Shown: piece after piece, positions 22,560 to 33,400 of the stretch
How positions within the stretch are numbered: the first letter of the stretch is position 1
Layout of the letters: every line of letters begins with the position of its first letter
Source: Coriaria nepalensis
Lineage: Eukaryota > Streptophyta > Magnoliopsida > Cucurbitales > Coriariaceae
Assembly: GCA_027186245.1 (NCBI GenBank)
Contig: CP114493.1
Span: 5,835,501-5,899,500, forward strand
Direction of reading: 5' to 3'
DNA: 64,000 nucleotides
Notes under the pieces: model-generated
The model's database searches: none
The model's input: only the letters and a program-made list of their open reading frames with translations
What the model was told of the DNA's origin: nothing
Position numbers and translations under genes: made by a program

Positions 22560-23322
22560 TTCTGGCCTTCCAAACACTATCTACATAGCTTTCTCTTCTC
22601 CCTTCGATCTTCCCAGCTAGCTCCTCGCTTGTTCAGTACCATATACAGGTTTCTATTTTTGGGTTTCTTTTTCTTTGGTAATTTAAATATTTAAATAAAT
22701 AATTTTTAATTTAAAGTACTTTTTACATATACTGGTTCTGCTTTGTTCTTCCTTTGATTGATGACGATGACTCTCGCAACTTCTCTTGCTTCTTATATTT
22801 CTCTTTTAGATTCATACTTTTCTGAGTTATATACAATCGCTATATTTTTAATTTTGCTGTTATTTTATTTTACTTATTTTATATTTTTTCTCTTTTGAGT
22901 TCTTAAACCAGTGGCCAAAGCTTTATGTGTATAATTTGATAGGATTTATGATAAGTAAAGTGTCACAAATCAGCTGGATGTATGTATATATGTATTTATG
23001 TATATAGTATATATGTATGCATGGATAGAGGGGATGGTTTTACTGCATGCATGTATTTGTGTATATATACACACATACATACATACATACATACTATACA
23101 TACATATATATGTATGTATCGGATATATATTTACAAACATGGAGTCATAAATCGAGAGAACTCTTAACTTAGTGATGGATGTTTTGATTTTTTTTATAGA
23201 TCTGTATATAATCAATTAGTATATTGCTTGTGTATATGTTTTATGTATATAAAAGTATGTATATATAGTGGAGATCATTGATTATAAGTATATAGTTTAT
23301 ATGTTTGCAGGTATACAGAAGA
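22560..23322 (+). other. Presumed 5' untranslated exon and intron of the NF-YA gene
   Basis: A CT-rich stretch at 22560-22640 looks like a 5' UTR. A long T-rich region with TATG/CATA microsatellites (CATA repeats about 23072-23092) behaves like an intron and ends in TTTGCAG at 23304-23310, directly before the coding exon. Leader introns are common in NF-YA genes. The donor is not certain. Confidence 0.5.
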
Positions 23323-24841
23323 ATGCCGAATATAGATCAGAATGACGATGATGATCAGAAGATGAGAAATATTACTAGTGTTTGTTCGATACCATGGTGG
23401 CGTAGTGATAATTATGGACACGATCATGATCATATCGTATCGTGTGGGAATGATGATGAAGAATTAACGGCCATTAATTTATCTACAACAAGATGCTTAG
23501 ATTATGATTTAGCTAGCGCTACTAGTACTTACAATACAATTAGCCGCAGTTCGCGATATTCCGAACCGGCTCGCATGCATATTAATGAGCCAACTGATCA
23601 TCATCATGATGTTAATAAGGACATATATCAAGGTAATTAATTAACTAACTATTGTTGTATATATGTCTCGCAATGAACGGATGTATGCTTAGTTAATTTT
23701 GTATTTGTTTTGTCAGGATCGGAAGATGGGAAATATGAACAAAGACATGGTGAGAAGCAGGTACATCATGATGTACGGACTGTTAATTCCATGGTCAATC
23801 TTCCAGCAATGAAGATTGATCATGATCTGCACCTCGCCTCGACTTCCGGCCACTTGGAGCTTTTCGGCCACTCAATAGTAATGATTCAGTAGTAATTCGA
23901 GCTTCACTTGTATTTCATTCTCACTGACTCTTTACATCATAAACATGTCGTAAATAATTGCTACATAAGATAGTTGTTTGTTTCTTATCCTTTTTATTTT
24001 ATCTTATTAAATATTTTTGGGGACAGGCGAGTACTACTGCATATCCGTATGCCGCTGACTCATATTACGGCAAGGCAATGCCGGCATTTACTGCACCTCA
24101 AACTTTGGTAAGTAACTGACCGTTCCTAATTAGTGATTCTTATTTAACCTTGATGTGATCAAACCTAAGTTTCCTTAAATTGTTATCTGTCTTCTCGTGT
24201 TACGATTCTATTGATCACATGATCATGATCGTTTTATAGAGTCGACTTATTTGTGTTATTTGTGTTATATATTTGGTTATAGGTGCACTATTCTCAGGTC
24301 AAGACTTATTATGGTGGAGTTGACGGTGGTGGTGGTGGAAGAATGCCGCTGCTGCTGCCAATGGCAGAGGAGCCGGTTTATGTGAATGCCAAACAGTACC
24401 ACGGAATTCTCAAGCGAAGACAGTCCCGTGCCAAGGCCGAGCTCCAGAGGAAGCTCATCAAAGTTAGAAAGGTTTAATTCTTAGATTAGTTATTCATCAG
24501 ATTCTTAGACAGAGTAGTACAAAACAAGGAGTAAATCACTATTACTTTTCTGTTGCATGTTTTGTATGCAGCCTTATCTTCATGAGTCCAGGCATTTGCA
24601 TGCAATGAGAAGGGAAAGAGGGTGTGGAGGCCGTTTTCTGAATACAAAGTTGAAGCAGCCGCAGCAGCTCGATAATCTTCCTGCTTCTTCAGATAACAAG
24701 GCCACTAGTGCTGCTTCTGGTGCTTCATCAGTATTGAGCTCTGAGTTTTCATTATACCCTGCTGGTAGTACTGATATTACTGCTGATCATCACCAGAGGC
24801 TTGGGATGAAAGGTACAAATAGTGCCCTTGCTATTAAATGA
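23323..24841 (+). CDS. NF-YA: Nuclear transcription factor Y subunit A (NF-YA/HAP2)
   Basis: Sequence-specific subunit of the CCAAT-binding NF-Y trimer; it joins the NF-YB/NF-YC dimer in the nucleus. My model is join(23323..23632, 23717..23877, 24027..24107, 24283..24471, 24572..24841), giving 1,011 nt and 336 residues, with GT-AG borders and phase kept throughout. The conserved domain spans about residues 214-273. [19 protein letters not shown] is the NF-YB/C-interacting helix. The [16 protein letters not shown]...GGRF part, split by the last intron, is the CCAAT-binding part. The N-terminus is acidic and His-rich, and a LELFGHSI segment around residue 150 matches the family's short upstream motif. 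ATG 23323 follows the acceptor at 23310. Without splicing at 23877 the frame would stop at 23890. I see no convincing miR169 site within about 250 bp downstream. It converges with the guanylate kinase gene. Confidence 0.93.
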
Positions 24842-25291
24842 GCCCTAGGGAAGATGATACAAACTTGGATACCTTCATTTCAGTTTTCATTCCCTTGTTC
24901 ACCGCTTCTCACTCATATTCGTTCCAAATCAAGTAGTAAAGAATAGTGTGAAAGCAAAAGAAATGAACCCAAAAAACAAAAACAAAAATGCAAAAAAAAA
25001 AAATTGAAAAAAACTCTAAAATGTTGCCTCCTACTATGGAAGATAATGTCACGGCAGAATTTTGGAAGGGCCATGTTAGTGTATGCTCAGATGATTGATT
25101 GCATTCAAGTCATCAGAGAACGAGTCGAGGGCATAAACATCTAGCCCTCTTGTCCGGCCAGGCGCTCCTCCCTTCATGGATGATAAATCCAACGCAATCC
25201 TGATCCGGGAAAAAACCATATAAAATGAATGAGTTGAGGGAGAGAATCTCAGCTCTTGATGTTATGATAAATCAATAACTGACTATGTCAC
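24842..25291. other. 3' flanks of NF-YA (+) and guanylate kinase (-)
   Basis: 450 bp between two convergent stop codons. A-rich runs near 24960-25020 may hold the NF-YA polyadenylation site. No further gene is seen. Confidence 0.6.
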
Positions 25292-27307
25292 TTACAAATT
25301 CGATAAGTCCTTTTCTAGCTCTGAAGTTCCGCAGTTTATGATGATTTTATGATCAATCTTCGACACAGAATGGACGACCGGAAGATCTAACCCTTTGGGT
25401 GCTGAAAAATATATCAAAAGTATATGAGAACATCATCTCATGGGATGAGAGGAAAAAAAAAACTAGAGCCAAAGGGAATAGTGGTTCCTGTGATGACACT
25501 TCTTACTTGATTTAAGAGTCCCATTGATATTCCGGTCGAGTCCCAAGAGTTTCTACACCGAATCAACATTGTTTTATGAAAAAAATGCAAACATTAAAAC
25601 AATTAGATTGTCTCAAAGTCAGTTGAGTTAATAATAATACCTTCAGGCTTTCGTAGCAATCTTCGAGATTATCATTGAACAAGATATGATCAAAGATGCC
25701 AGTTGATTGCCCCTGCTGGATCTCCGTCTCAGCATTTCGTAGTCGTTTAAGGATCTGTTCCTCCGTTTCTGTTCCTCTGTTTTTTACGTTATTCTGTTAA
25801 GATGATGGAATTTGAGAAGGAAAAAGAAAATGGAGCAAACATCACTAACTCACCTAGCACGAAGGCGTTTTTCAAGTTCCACCGTTGACGGTGGACATAC
25901 GAAAATGAATATAGCTTCAAGAGAACTAGCCCTCACAGACCTTGCCCCTTGAACATCAATGTCAAGAATGCATCTCTATAATGAAAACAAGCAATGAGTT
26001 TCAAGTTAGCAAAGAGACAATTTTTTAATTATATTTTATTACCAAATGTAGTTAGGAACCTAGGAGGATGCCATTTAACATGGTCATCTAATGACAAGGT
26101 CAATAAGGAGATGACATTATTAATTCATTTGAGAAAAACTTTTTTTATTTACCTTTCCTGCTTCCGAAACCATTTCAACGGCTTCAACACTGGTTCCATA
26201 GAGATTTCCATGAACAGATGCAAACTCAAGAAACTTCCCCTCTTGTATCTCTTCCTCCATAACACTTCTCTCAGTGAAATGGTAATGGACCCCGTTTTTC
26301 TCCATTCCCCTAGGAGCACGGGTTGTGTGGCTCACAGAGAATCCGAACATGGAAGGGAATTCTTTCATAAGCATGGATATAAGGGTACCCTTGCCTACTC
26401 CAGAAGGACCACTAATAACAATTGGCTTGTCGAGATTGCCAATTACACCCTTGCTCCAAGCAACAACTTCAGTGCCCATATTGTTTTTAAGTTTCCTGAC
26501 ATAAGGTGTGTCCACCTACCATATTCATATATCAAGAAAATTTCAACCTTCAGCAGTGTAGCAGCACTTAAATGACTTAAAATACCAAAAGATAATTGGC
26601 GAAAAATACGGACCTCAAGGAACCAAGCACAGTCGTCTGTGAGAGAACCTGCCTTAATGAGCAGAATCCTGTCCTCATTCATAACGACCGTAGAATGTCC
26701 TTTACCAGGCGTTGGTTTTGTTCCCAGCACAGTGGGATTCACCCTATAAATCCAACTAAAATTATTAAACAGTAAGGATCATAATGACTAGAGTACTTGA
26801 CCACAATTGCAATTGTAAACACACCATTCTCCTTTGAATTGATCAAAAATTTGAACTCCAACCGATAATTCAGATTCATCTCGACATCCACCAATCACGT
26901 ACTGTCAAATTATACCAACATAAATTCATTTAAAGAAAAAAAAAAAAAGGATATTTTGCTTTATAGACCTGCAGAACAAATCATCAACAAACAAGGTACA
27001 ATCCATACCATCTTATTGCTGATGATGTTGGTAGTCTCACACCCTTTGGATTTCAAGTGAAACTTATTAGAAAACTCCTTCAGATCATCATCACTAAAGA
27101 AAGCTGGCGCTTCTCCCTGATCACCACATAAGCCAAACAAAAAGTTAAATCATGACAGAGCACGCATTTGGATGATTCGATCAATATATAGACATCAGCT
27201 AAAAGTCGAATTTAAAGTACATTACACGACATCATAACAATGTGAAGATGAGGGAGGGAAAAGAAAGTAGTAGTAGCAGTAGTAGACTAGTAGTAGTAGC
27301 TCACCAT
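25292..27307 (-). CDS. Guanylate kinase with N-terminal kelch-like domain
   Basis: Phosphorylates GMP (and dGMP) to the diphosphate using ATP. The plant kelch-type form is generally cytosolic. My model is complement(join(25292..25401, 25507..25552, 25641..25776, 25854..25975, 26153..26515, 26614..26743, 26825..26901, 27009..27116, 27305..27307)), giving 1,095 nt and 364 residues, with every phase consistent. The first coding exon contributes only the ATG, directly before a GTGAGC donor; exon two begins GEAPAFF. A short kelch-like segment (YVIGGCRDE...[18 protein letters not shown]) precedes the kinase. The P-loop GPSGVGKGT is at about residues 142-150, followed by [10 protein letters not shown] (GMP-binding), a YHF segment, [10 protein letters not shown] and [13 protein letters not shown] (lid). 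This resembles Arabidopsis guanylate kinases 1/2 in order and length. Confidence 0.92.
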
Positions 27308-27960
27308 TCTGTTCTCAAGTACTCGTTCCTCCTACTCCTATACACAAAGAAAGAATGAAGGAAAACTCATTCAGTCATATATATAATGAATCAGGCAACG
27401 GAAATCCTACTAAAGCTGAACTATAAAACAAATACAGAATAAAACCCAACAAAATAGAAGCGGAATCACAATCTTGAACACATTAGAAACCAAGATACCA
27501 CACTCAAAAAAAAAAAAAAAAAATACAGAGGCTCATACAACCAATTTGACAGATGAAAAACAAAAGGAGATCAACCACACCAAGAATCTGGCGCGAATAA
27601 ATGGATCACATGATAGATTGGAGGTAAACTAATAAGTAATGAATCAAACCTTCGCGCGCAGAGGTTTGAAGGGGTAGCTGCGGCGGCGGAGGGAACAACA
27701 ACGTTGCGTTCTTCGAGAAGGGGATTAAACAAAAAGGAAAACCAATTAGAGATCCAATGGCCTAGATTGAGAATATTGTCCTTTTCAGCCTGAAGAAATC
27801 CGAGATGGAAGAGAATCGAAAGACACGCAACGAAATCTGAGAAATGTATAGATGTATTCATAATTGCAGGCAGAGAGAGAGAGAGATTGACGGCGCGAGA
27901 GTTGGGATTTTCAATCAAGTTGCACTCAAATTCATGGAACAAGTTCTTTTTCTAATGAGT
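27308..27960 (-). other. Presumed 5' UTR exons, leader intron and proximal promoter of guanylate kinase
   Basis: A TAG/GTA microsatellite lies at about 27267-27300 and in the adjacent intron side. On the minus strand a GC-richer stretch ends GCGCGAAG|GTTTGA near 27650 and looks like an untranslated first exon. A 123-codon frame (27571-27942) covers it but has no recognisable domain; I read it as 5' UTR rather than a gene. Confidence 0.45.
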
Positions 27961-28086
27961 TGTTAATGAACTGTTCTTTTTTCTTGGTTTAAAAAAATTA
28001 AAAATTAAAAAAAAAAAAAAAAACTATTTTCTCTTAATTTCCTTCCTTTATTTATCAACACTAAAAATATAAATCAAAACTATTTT

Positions 28087-28527
28087 TAGATATGGCAATC
28101 CGGGCCGGCCCGACCTTACTCTTATTAGACCTGAGCCCGTTTAGGTTAGGCCGGGCTCGGCCCTTTTTGATTTGGAGCGGGCTTGAGGCGGGGCGGGCCT
28201 CAAAGGTCTAGGCACAGCCCGAGTCCGCTTAAAAACGGGTTTTTTTATTTATGGATAAAAATAGCTTTAAGCAGCATGATGGTACTATTCATTGCAGGTA
28301 CTGTTTATTGTGGGTACTATTCACTGTGGGTACTATTCACTGCGGGTAGCCTATATACCAGCGAGCTGAATTTGGCCCGTTTTAAAAACGAGTATATAAT
28401 CAATGTCCGGTCCGCGCCCGTGAACAGGCCGGGCCAAGCCCGTACCCGCATAATATGGGTGTGGGTCGGGCTTTAACAGGCTGTGCTGAATGGATTTGGG
28501 TCGGGCCGGCCCAAATTACCATCTCTA
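28087..28527. mobile_element. hAT-like MITE, 441 bp, with 8-bp target duplication
   Basis: The ends are inverted repeats. The left is TAGATATGGCAATCCGGGCC and the reverse complement of the right is TAGAGATGGTAATTTGGGCC, and both continue into GGCCCGA. The flanks are ACTATTTT (28079-28086) and ACTATTCC (28528-28535), an 8-bp duplication with two mismatches, as hAT elements make. The interior is GC-rich with GGGCC/GGCCC palindromes and a short tandem repeat (GTACTATTCACTG units, about 28290-28345). It has no transposase. Confidence 0.8.
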
Positions 28528-28604
28528 ACTATTCCTTATAAACCAACCATTTCTCTCTCTTTATTATTATGAATTATAACCTAATTTAATAGTTATTTTC
28601 CACT

Positions 28605-29075
28605 CGGTTTTGGGTATAACACAGATGTGGGTGTAGTTATTACAAATAGTCATGGGGTTGCTATCTAATATTGGGTGTGGGGAAAGAGATTGTGGTGTGG
28701 TGTGGTGTGGTGTGGTCTGCTATTGAGGCTCAGGCTTTGACCTTGTTTGTTTGACGCTTTGAAACTCTTTATCATATTATGGGGGCTTAAAAAAGGTGAT
28801 CATAGAGGGAAATATTGTCACACCCTGCTGCTCTCGGTTGTATGATTATTCGTATGAAGAGATCGGATTATACAAAATTTTCTTTCGTGATATCTGCTTC
28901 GCTTTAGGTAAAGAGATTATTAGTGAATTTGTGTTGGTGTTTGGTTGGTTGGGTTGAAATATTGCCAGATCGGATTATACAAAATTTTCTTTCGTGATAT
29001 CTGCTTCGCTTTAGGTAAAGAGATTATTAGTGAATTTGTGTTGGTGTTTGGTTGGTTGGGTTGAAATATTGCCAT
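28605..29075 (+). pseudogene. LINE RNase H (RVT_3-like) scrap with a 107-bp tandem duplication
   Basis: Frames recall the RNase H domain at the end of plant LINE ORF2: a GVGVVITNSHG-like start (28626-28660), WSAIEAQALTLF (28717-28752), LKKVIIEGN (28788-28813), then a DICFALGKEI-like segment. From 28861 a 107-bp unit (GATCGGATTATAC...ATTGCCA) is repeated exactly at 28968. Frames are broken. A TGTGG microsatellite lies near 28690-28715. Confidence 0.65.
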
Positions 29076-29497
29076 TTCCTTCTAGAAAAAAATCATCGGC
29101 AAGTTTCTTATTTTATTTCTAATTTGCTTTGTTGTTTCTCTTTCTTTCCATATAAAGAACAATTGTTTAGCTAATTCAGATTCGCTCGAGGAATAGAGAT
29201 GGAGCCATATTGACATATAACGTGATTAAGAGGGATTATTTTTGTATAGATATATATACTTTCTTCTATATTTGGCTATAAAAAAAAATTAAATTAAATA
29301 TAAATAAATTCTTAATTTATAAATTAATTACTTTTTCACTTACTAATATTCAAATTTTATTTACTTATTTATTTATTCTTATATATCAGAAATTATAATC
29401 ATTTTAATTTTTACTAACTTACCGCCTCATATGTCAAAATCATTACCTTCACCGCTTTTCACTGCTACCGCTTCCAATGTTGTTGTCAACTGTATCA

Positions 29498-29578
29498 AAA
29501 AATTTAAATTTTTTCAAAATGTTAAAAAATTTAAATTTTTTCAAAATGTTAAAAAATTTAAATTTTTTCAAAATATTA
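29498..29578. repeat. Three 27-bp tandem units with an 18-bp palindrome
   Basis: The unit AAAAAATTTAAATTTTTT + CAAAATGTT is repeated three times, the last with one change (ATATT). The first 18 bases are a perfect palindrome. It also encodes a 9-residue repeat (LKNLNFFKM), which I regard as a by-product. Confidence 0.95.
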
Positions 29579-30342
29579 AAATATTCGAAAGAAAAAGCTA
29601 AAACTTTTATTTTCAAAATTAAATTTTTTTGTGGAGCAATGGTGATGGCGGTGGCCGCGATGGTAGTGGTGGCAAGGATAATAATTGTGAGTTTGGTAGG
29701 ATAAAAAAAATCAAAATTTATTCTGCATAAATTTTATATTAGTGGGTGAAAAGGTAATTAAATTTAAATTTAAAGATTTATTTTTCTTTTAAATTGGGTT
29801 ATAAGAGAGTTATTATTTCAAAAGTAATAGTTTAAGTTAGGAGTTTTCAAAATACAAAATAATTTTTAAATAATTTTTCACAATACAAAATAATAGAAAA
29901 TCATTTACTCTAGATTAATTAAGTGTCTTCTTTTAAAGAGAAAATTATAACACTCTAAAACTTAACATATTATGTAAAATGGTACTTCACAAAACAAAAT
30001 GTAAATATATCTACTCTCAACCTACCGTTAATATTATATTAAATTTTATAACTCAAATATTTCTTCACTTAAAGGTATTCTAGAGAAAGGATAAAATTTT
30101 GCTTATAAAGGAATCAAACGTTGAACCTTATGGATTAACAATCAATCTCAAACCGTTCCTTGTCTTAAGTACTGTCACTAATTAACAAAATATAACATAT
30201 ATACACACATTAGCTTATATTTTTAGGAATTTAACTCAATGGGCTAGTAAGTCCATAAAGTTTTTATTTTTATTTTGTGCTTTAATTAAACTAAAAAACT
30301 TAAATGAAACTTATTTGTTATATTTTTTCGATTTCACTTTAT
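29579..30342. other. Non-coding AT-rich spacer
   Basis: No recognised feature. Confidence 0.5.
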
Positions 30343-30418
30343 TTATTTTTCGTTTATTCATTTCTAAAACAACTTATTTGGTAGGAGGTTGTTTTAAGAG
30401 TGAATAAAGGAAAAATAA
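30343..30418. repeat. Inverted repeat at the left edge of the tandem array
   Basis: Arms 30343-30373 (TTATTTTTCGTTTATTCATT...) and 30388-30418 (GTTGTTTTAAGAGTGAATAA...) are reverse complements over 31 bases with about four mismatches and a 14-base loop. The right arm is the start of the first 387-bp unit; the left arm is present only here. Confidence 0.85.
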
Positions 30419-33400
30419 TTAAATATGAGATTAAAAAAATATATAAAAAGTTAATAAATATACACTAAATATATATATTTTTAAATTATTTCGGACGATG
30501 ATGATCAAAGGCAGCCGTAGTAAAGGAGTTGGTGGAGTAGTGGTGAATGAGTGAATCAATAAAAAAATAATTTAAAATAATGTAGTAGGTTAAAGAGAGC
30601 GAGAATCAAATTTTGAAACTAAAAATATTTAAAAAAAAATATTTATCTAAAGGTAAAAACTCTCTCTACCAAAAAATAACTCTCTCTCTACGAAAAAGAA
30701 GAAAAAAAATATTTCAGATGATTAGACCAGAAGGGGGGTAGTGGTGGGTGGCGTGATGGAGAAAAGTAAAGGAGGTTGTTTTAAGAGTGAATAAAGGAAA
30801 AATAATTAAATATGAGATTAAAAATATATATAAAAAGTTAATAAATATAGACTAAATTTATATTTTTAAATTATTTCGGACGATGATGATCAAAGGCCGC
30901 CGTAGTAAAGGAGTTGGTGGAGTAGTGGTGAATGAGTGAATCAATAAAAAAACAATTTAAAATAATGTAGTAGGTTAAAGAGAGCGAGAATCAAATTTTG
31001 AAACTAAAAATATTTAAAAAAAAATATTTATCTAAAGGTAAAAACTCTCTCTACCAAAAAATAACTCTCTCTCTACGAAAAAGAAGAAAAAAAATATTTC
31101 AGATGATTAGACCAGAAGGGGGGTAGTGGTGGGTGGCGTGATGGAGAAAAGTAAAGGAGGTTGTTTTAAGAGTGAATAAAGGAAAAATAATTAAATATGA
31201 GATTAAAAAAATATATAAAAAGTTAATAAATATACACTAAATATATATATTTTTAAATTATTTCGGACGATGATGATCAAAGGCAGCCGTAGTAAAGGAG
31301 TTGGTGGAGTAGTGGTGAATGAGTGAATCAATAAAAAAATAATTTAAAATAATGTAGTAGGTTAAAGAGAGCGAGAATCAAATTTTGAAACTAAAAATAT
31401 TTAAAAAAATATATTTATCTAGAGGTAAAAACTCTCTCTACCAAAAAATAACTCTCTCTCTACGAAAAAGAAGAAAAAAAATATTTCAGATGATTAGACC
31501 AGAAGGGGGATAGTGGTGGGTGGCGTGATGGAGAAAAGTAAAGGAGGTTGTTTTAAGAGTGAATAAAGGAAAAATAATTAAATATGAGATTAAAAAAATA
31601 TATAAAAAGTTAATAAATATACACTAAATATATATATTTTTAAATTATTTCGGACGATGATGATCAAAGGCAGCCGTAGTAAAGGAGTTGGTGGAGTAGT
31701 GGTGAATGAGTGAATCAATAAAAAAATAATTTAAAATAATGTAGTAGGTTAAAGAGAGCGAGAATCAAATTTTGAAACTAAAAATATTTAAAAAAATATA
31801 TTTATCTAAAGGTAAAAACTCTCTCTACCAAAAAATAACTCTCTCTCTACGAAAAAGAAGAAAAAAAATATTTCAGATGATTAGACCAGAAGGGGGGTAG
31901 TGGTGGGTGGCGTGATGGAGAAAAGTAAAGGAGGTTGTTTTAAGAGTGAATAAAGGAAAAATAATTAAATATGAGATTAAAAATATATATAAAAAGTTAA
32001 TAAATATAGACTAAATTTATATTTTTAAATTATTTCGGACGATGATGATCAAAGGCCGCCGTAGTAAAGGAGTTGGTGGAGTAGTGGTGAATGAGTGAAT
32101 CAATAAAAAAACAATTTAAAATAATGTAGTAGGTTAAAGAGAGCGAGAATCAAATTTTGAAACTAAAAATATTTAAAAAAAAATATTTATCTAAAGGTAA
32201 AAACTCTCTCTACCAAAAAATAACTCTCTCTCTACGAAAAAGAAGAAAAAAAATATTTCAGATGATTAGACCAGAAGGGGGGTAGTGGTGGGTGGCGTGA
32301 TGGAGAAAAGTAAAGGAGGTTGTTTTAAGAGTGAATAAAGGAAAAATAATTAAATATGAGATTAAAAAAATATATAAAAAGTTAATAAATATACACTAAA
32401 TATATATATTTTTAAATTATTTCGGACGATGATGATCAAAGGCAGCCGTAGTAAAGGAGTTGGTGGAGTAGTGGTGAATGAGTGAATCAATAAAAAAATA
32501 ATTTAAAATAATGTAGTAGGTTAAAGAGAGCGAGAATCAAATTTTGAAACTAAAAATATTTAAAAAAAAATATTTATCTAAAGGTAAAAACTCTCTCTAC
32601 CAAAAAATAACTCTCTCTCTACGAAAAAGAAGAAAAAAAATATTTCAGATGATTAGACCAGAAGGGGGGTAGTGGTGGGTGGCGTGATGGAGAAAAGTAA
32701 AGGAGGTTGTTTTAAGAGTGAATAAAGGAAAAATAATTAAATATGAGATTAAAAATATACATAAAAAGTTAATAAATATAGACTAAATACATATATTTTT
32801 AAATTATTTCGGACGATGATGATCAAAGACAGCCGTAGTAAAGGAGTTGGTGGAGTAGTGGTGAATGAGCGAATCAATAAAAAAACAATTTAAAATAATG
32901 TAGTAGGTTAAAGAGAGCGAGAATCAAATTTTGAAACTAAAAATATTTTAAAAAAAATATTTATCTAAAGGTAAAAACTCTCTCTACCAAAAAATAACTC
33001 TCTCTCTACGAAAAAGAAGAAAAAAAATATTTCAGATGATTAGACCAGAAGGGGGGTAGTGGTGGGTGGCGTGATGGAGAAAAGTAAATGAGGTTGTTTT
33101 AAGAGTGAATAAAGGAAAAATAATTAAATATGAGATTAAAAATATACATAAAAAGTTAATAAATATAGACTAAATATATATATTTTTAAATTATTTCGGA
33201 CGATGATGATCAAAGGCAGCCGTAGTAAAGGAGTTGGTGGAGTAGTGGTGAATGAGTGAATCAATAAAAAAACAATTTAAAATAATGTAGTAGGTTAAAG
33301 AGAGCGAGAATCAAATTTTGAAACTAAAAATATTTAAAAAAAAATATTTATCTAAAGGTAAAAACTCTCTCTACCAAAAAATAACTCTCTCTCTACGAAA

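Noticed and set aside
22970..23215. Tyr/Ile/His-rich reading frames on both strands
   Set aside because: They are translations of TATG/CATA microsatellites inside the presumed NF-YA leader intron.
27571..27942. A 123-codon gene on the minus strand
   Set aside because: It covers the guanylate kinase 5' region with splice-like borders inside and has no domain; treated as UTR.
29477..29704. Protein with repeats LKNLNFFKM
   Set aside because: A by-product of the 27-bp AT minisatellite; no start context or homologue recognised.
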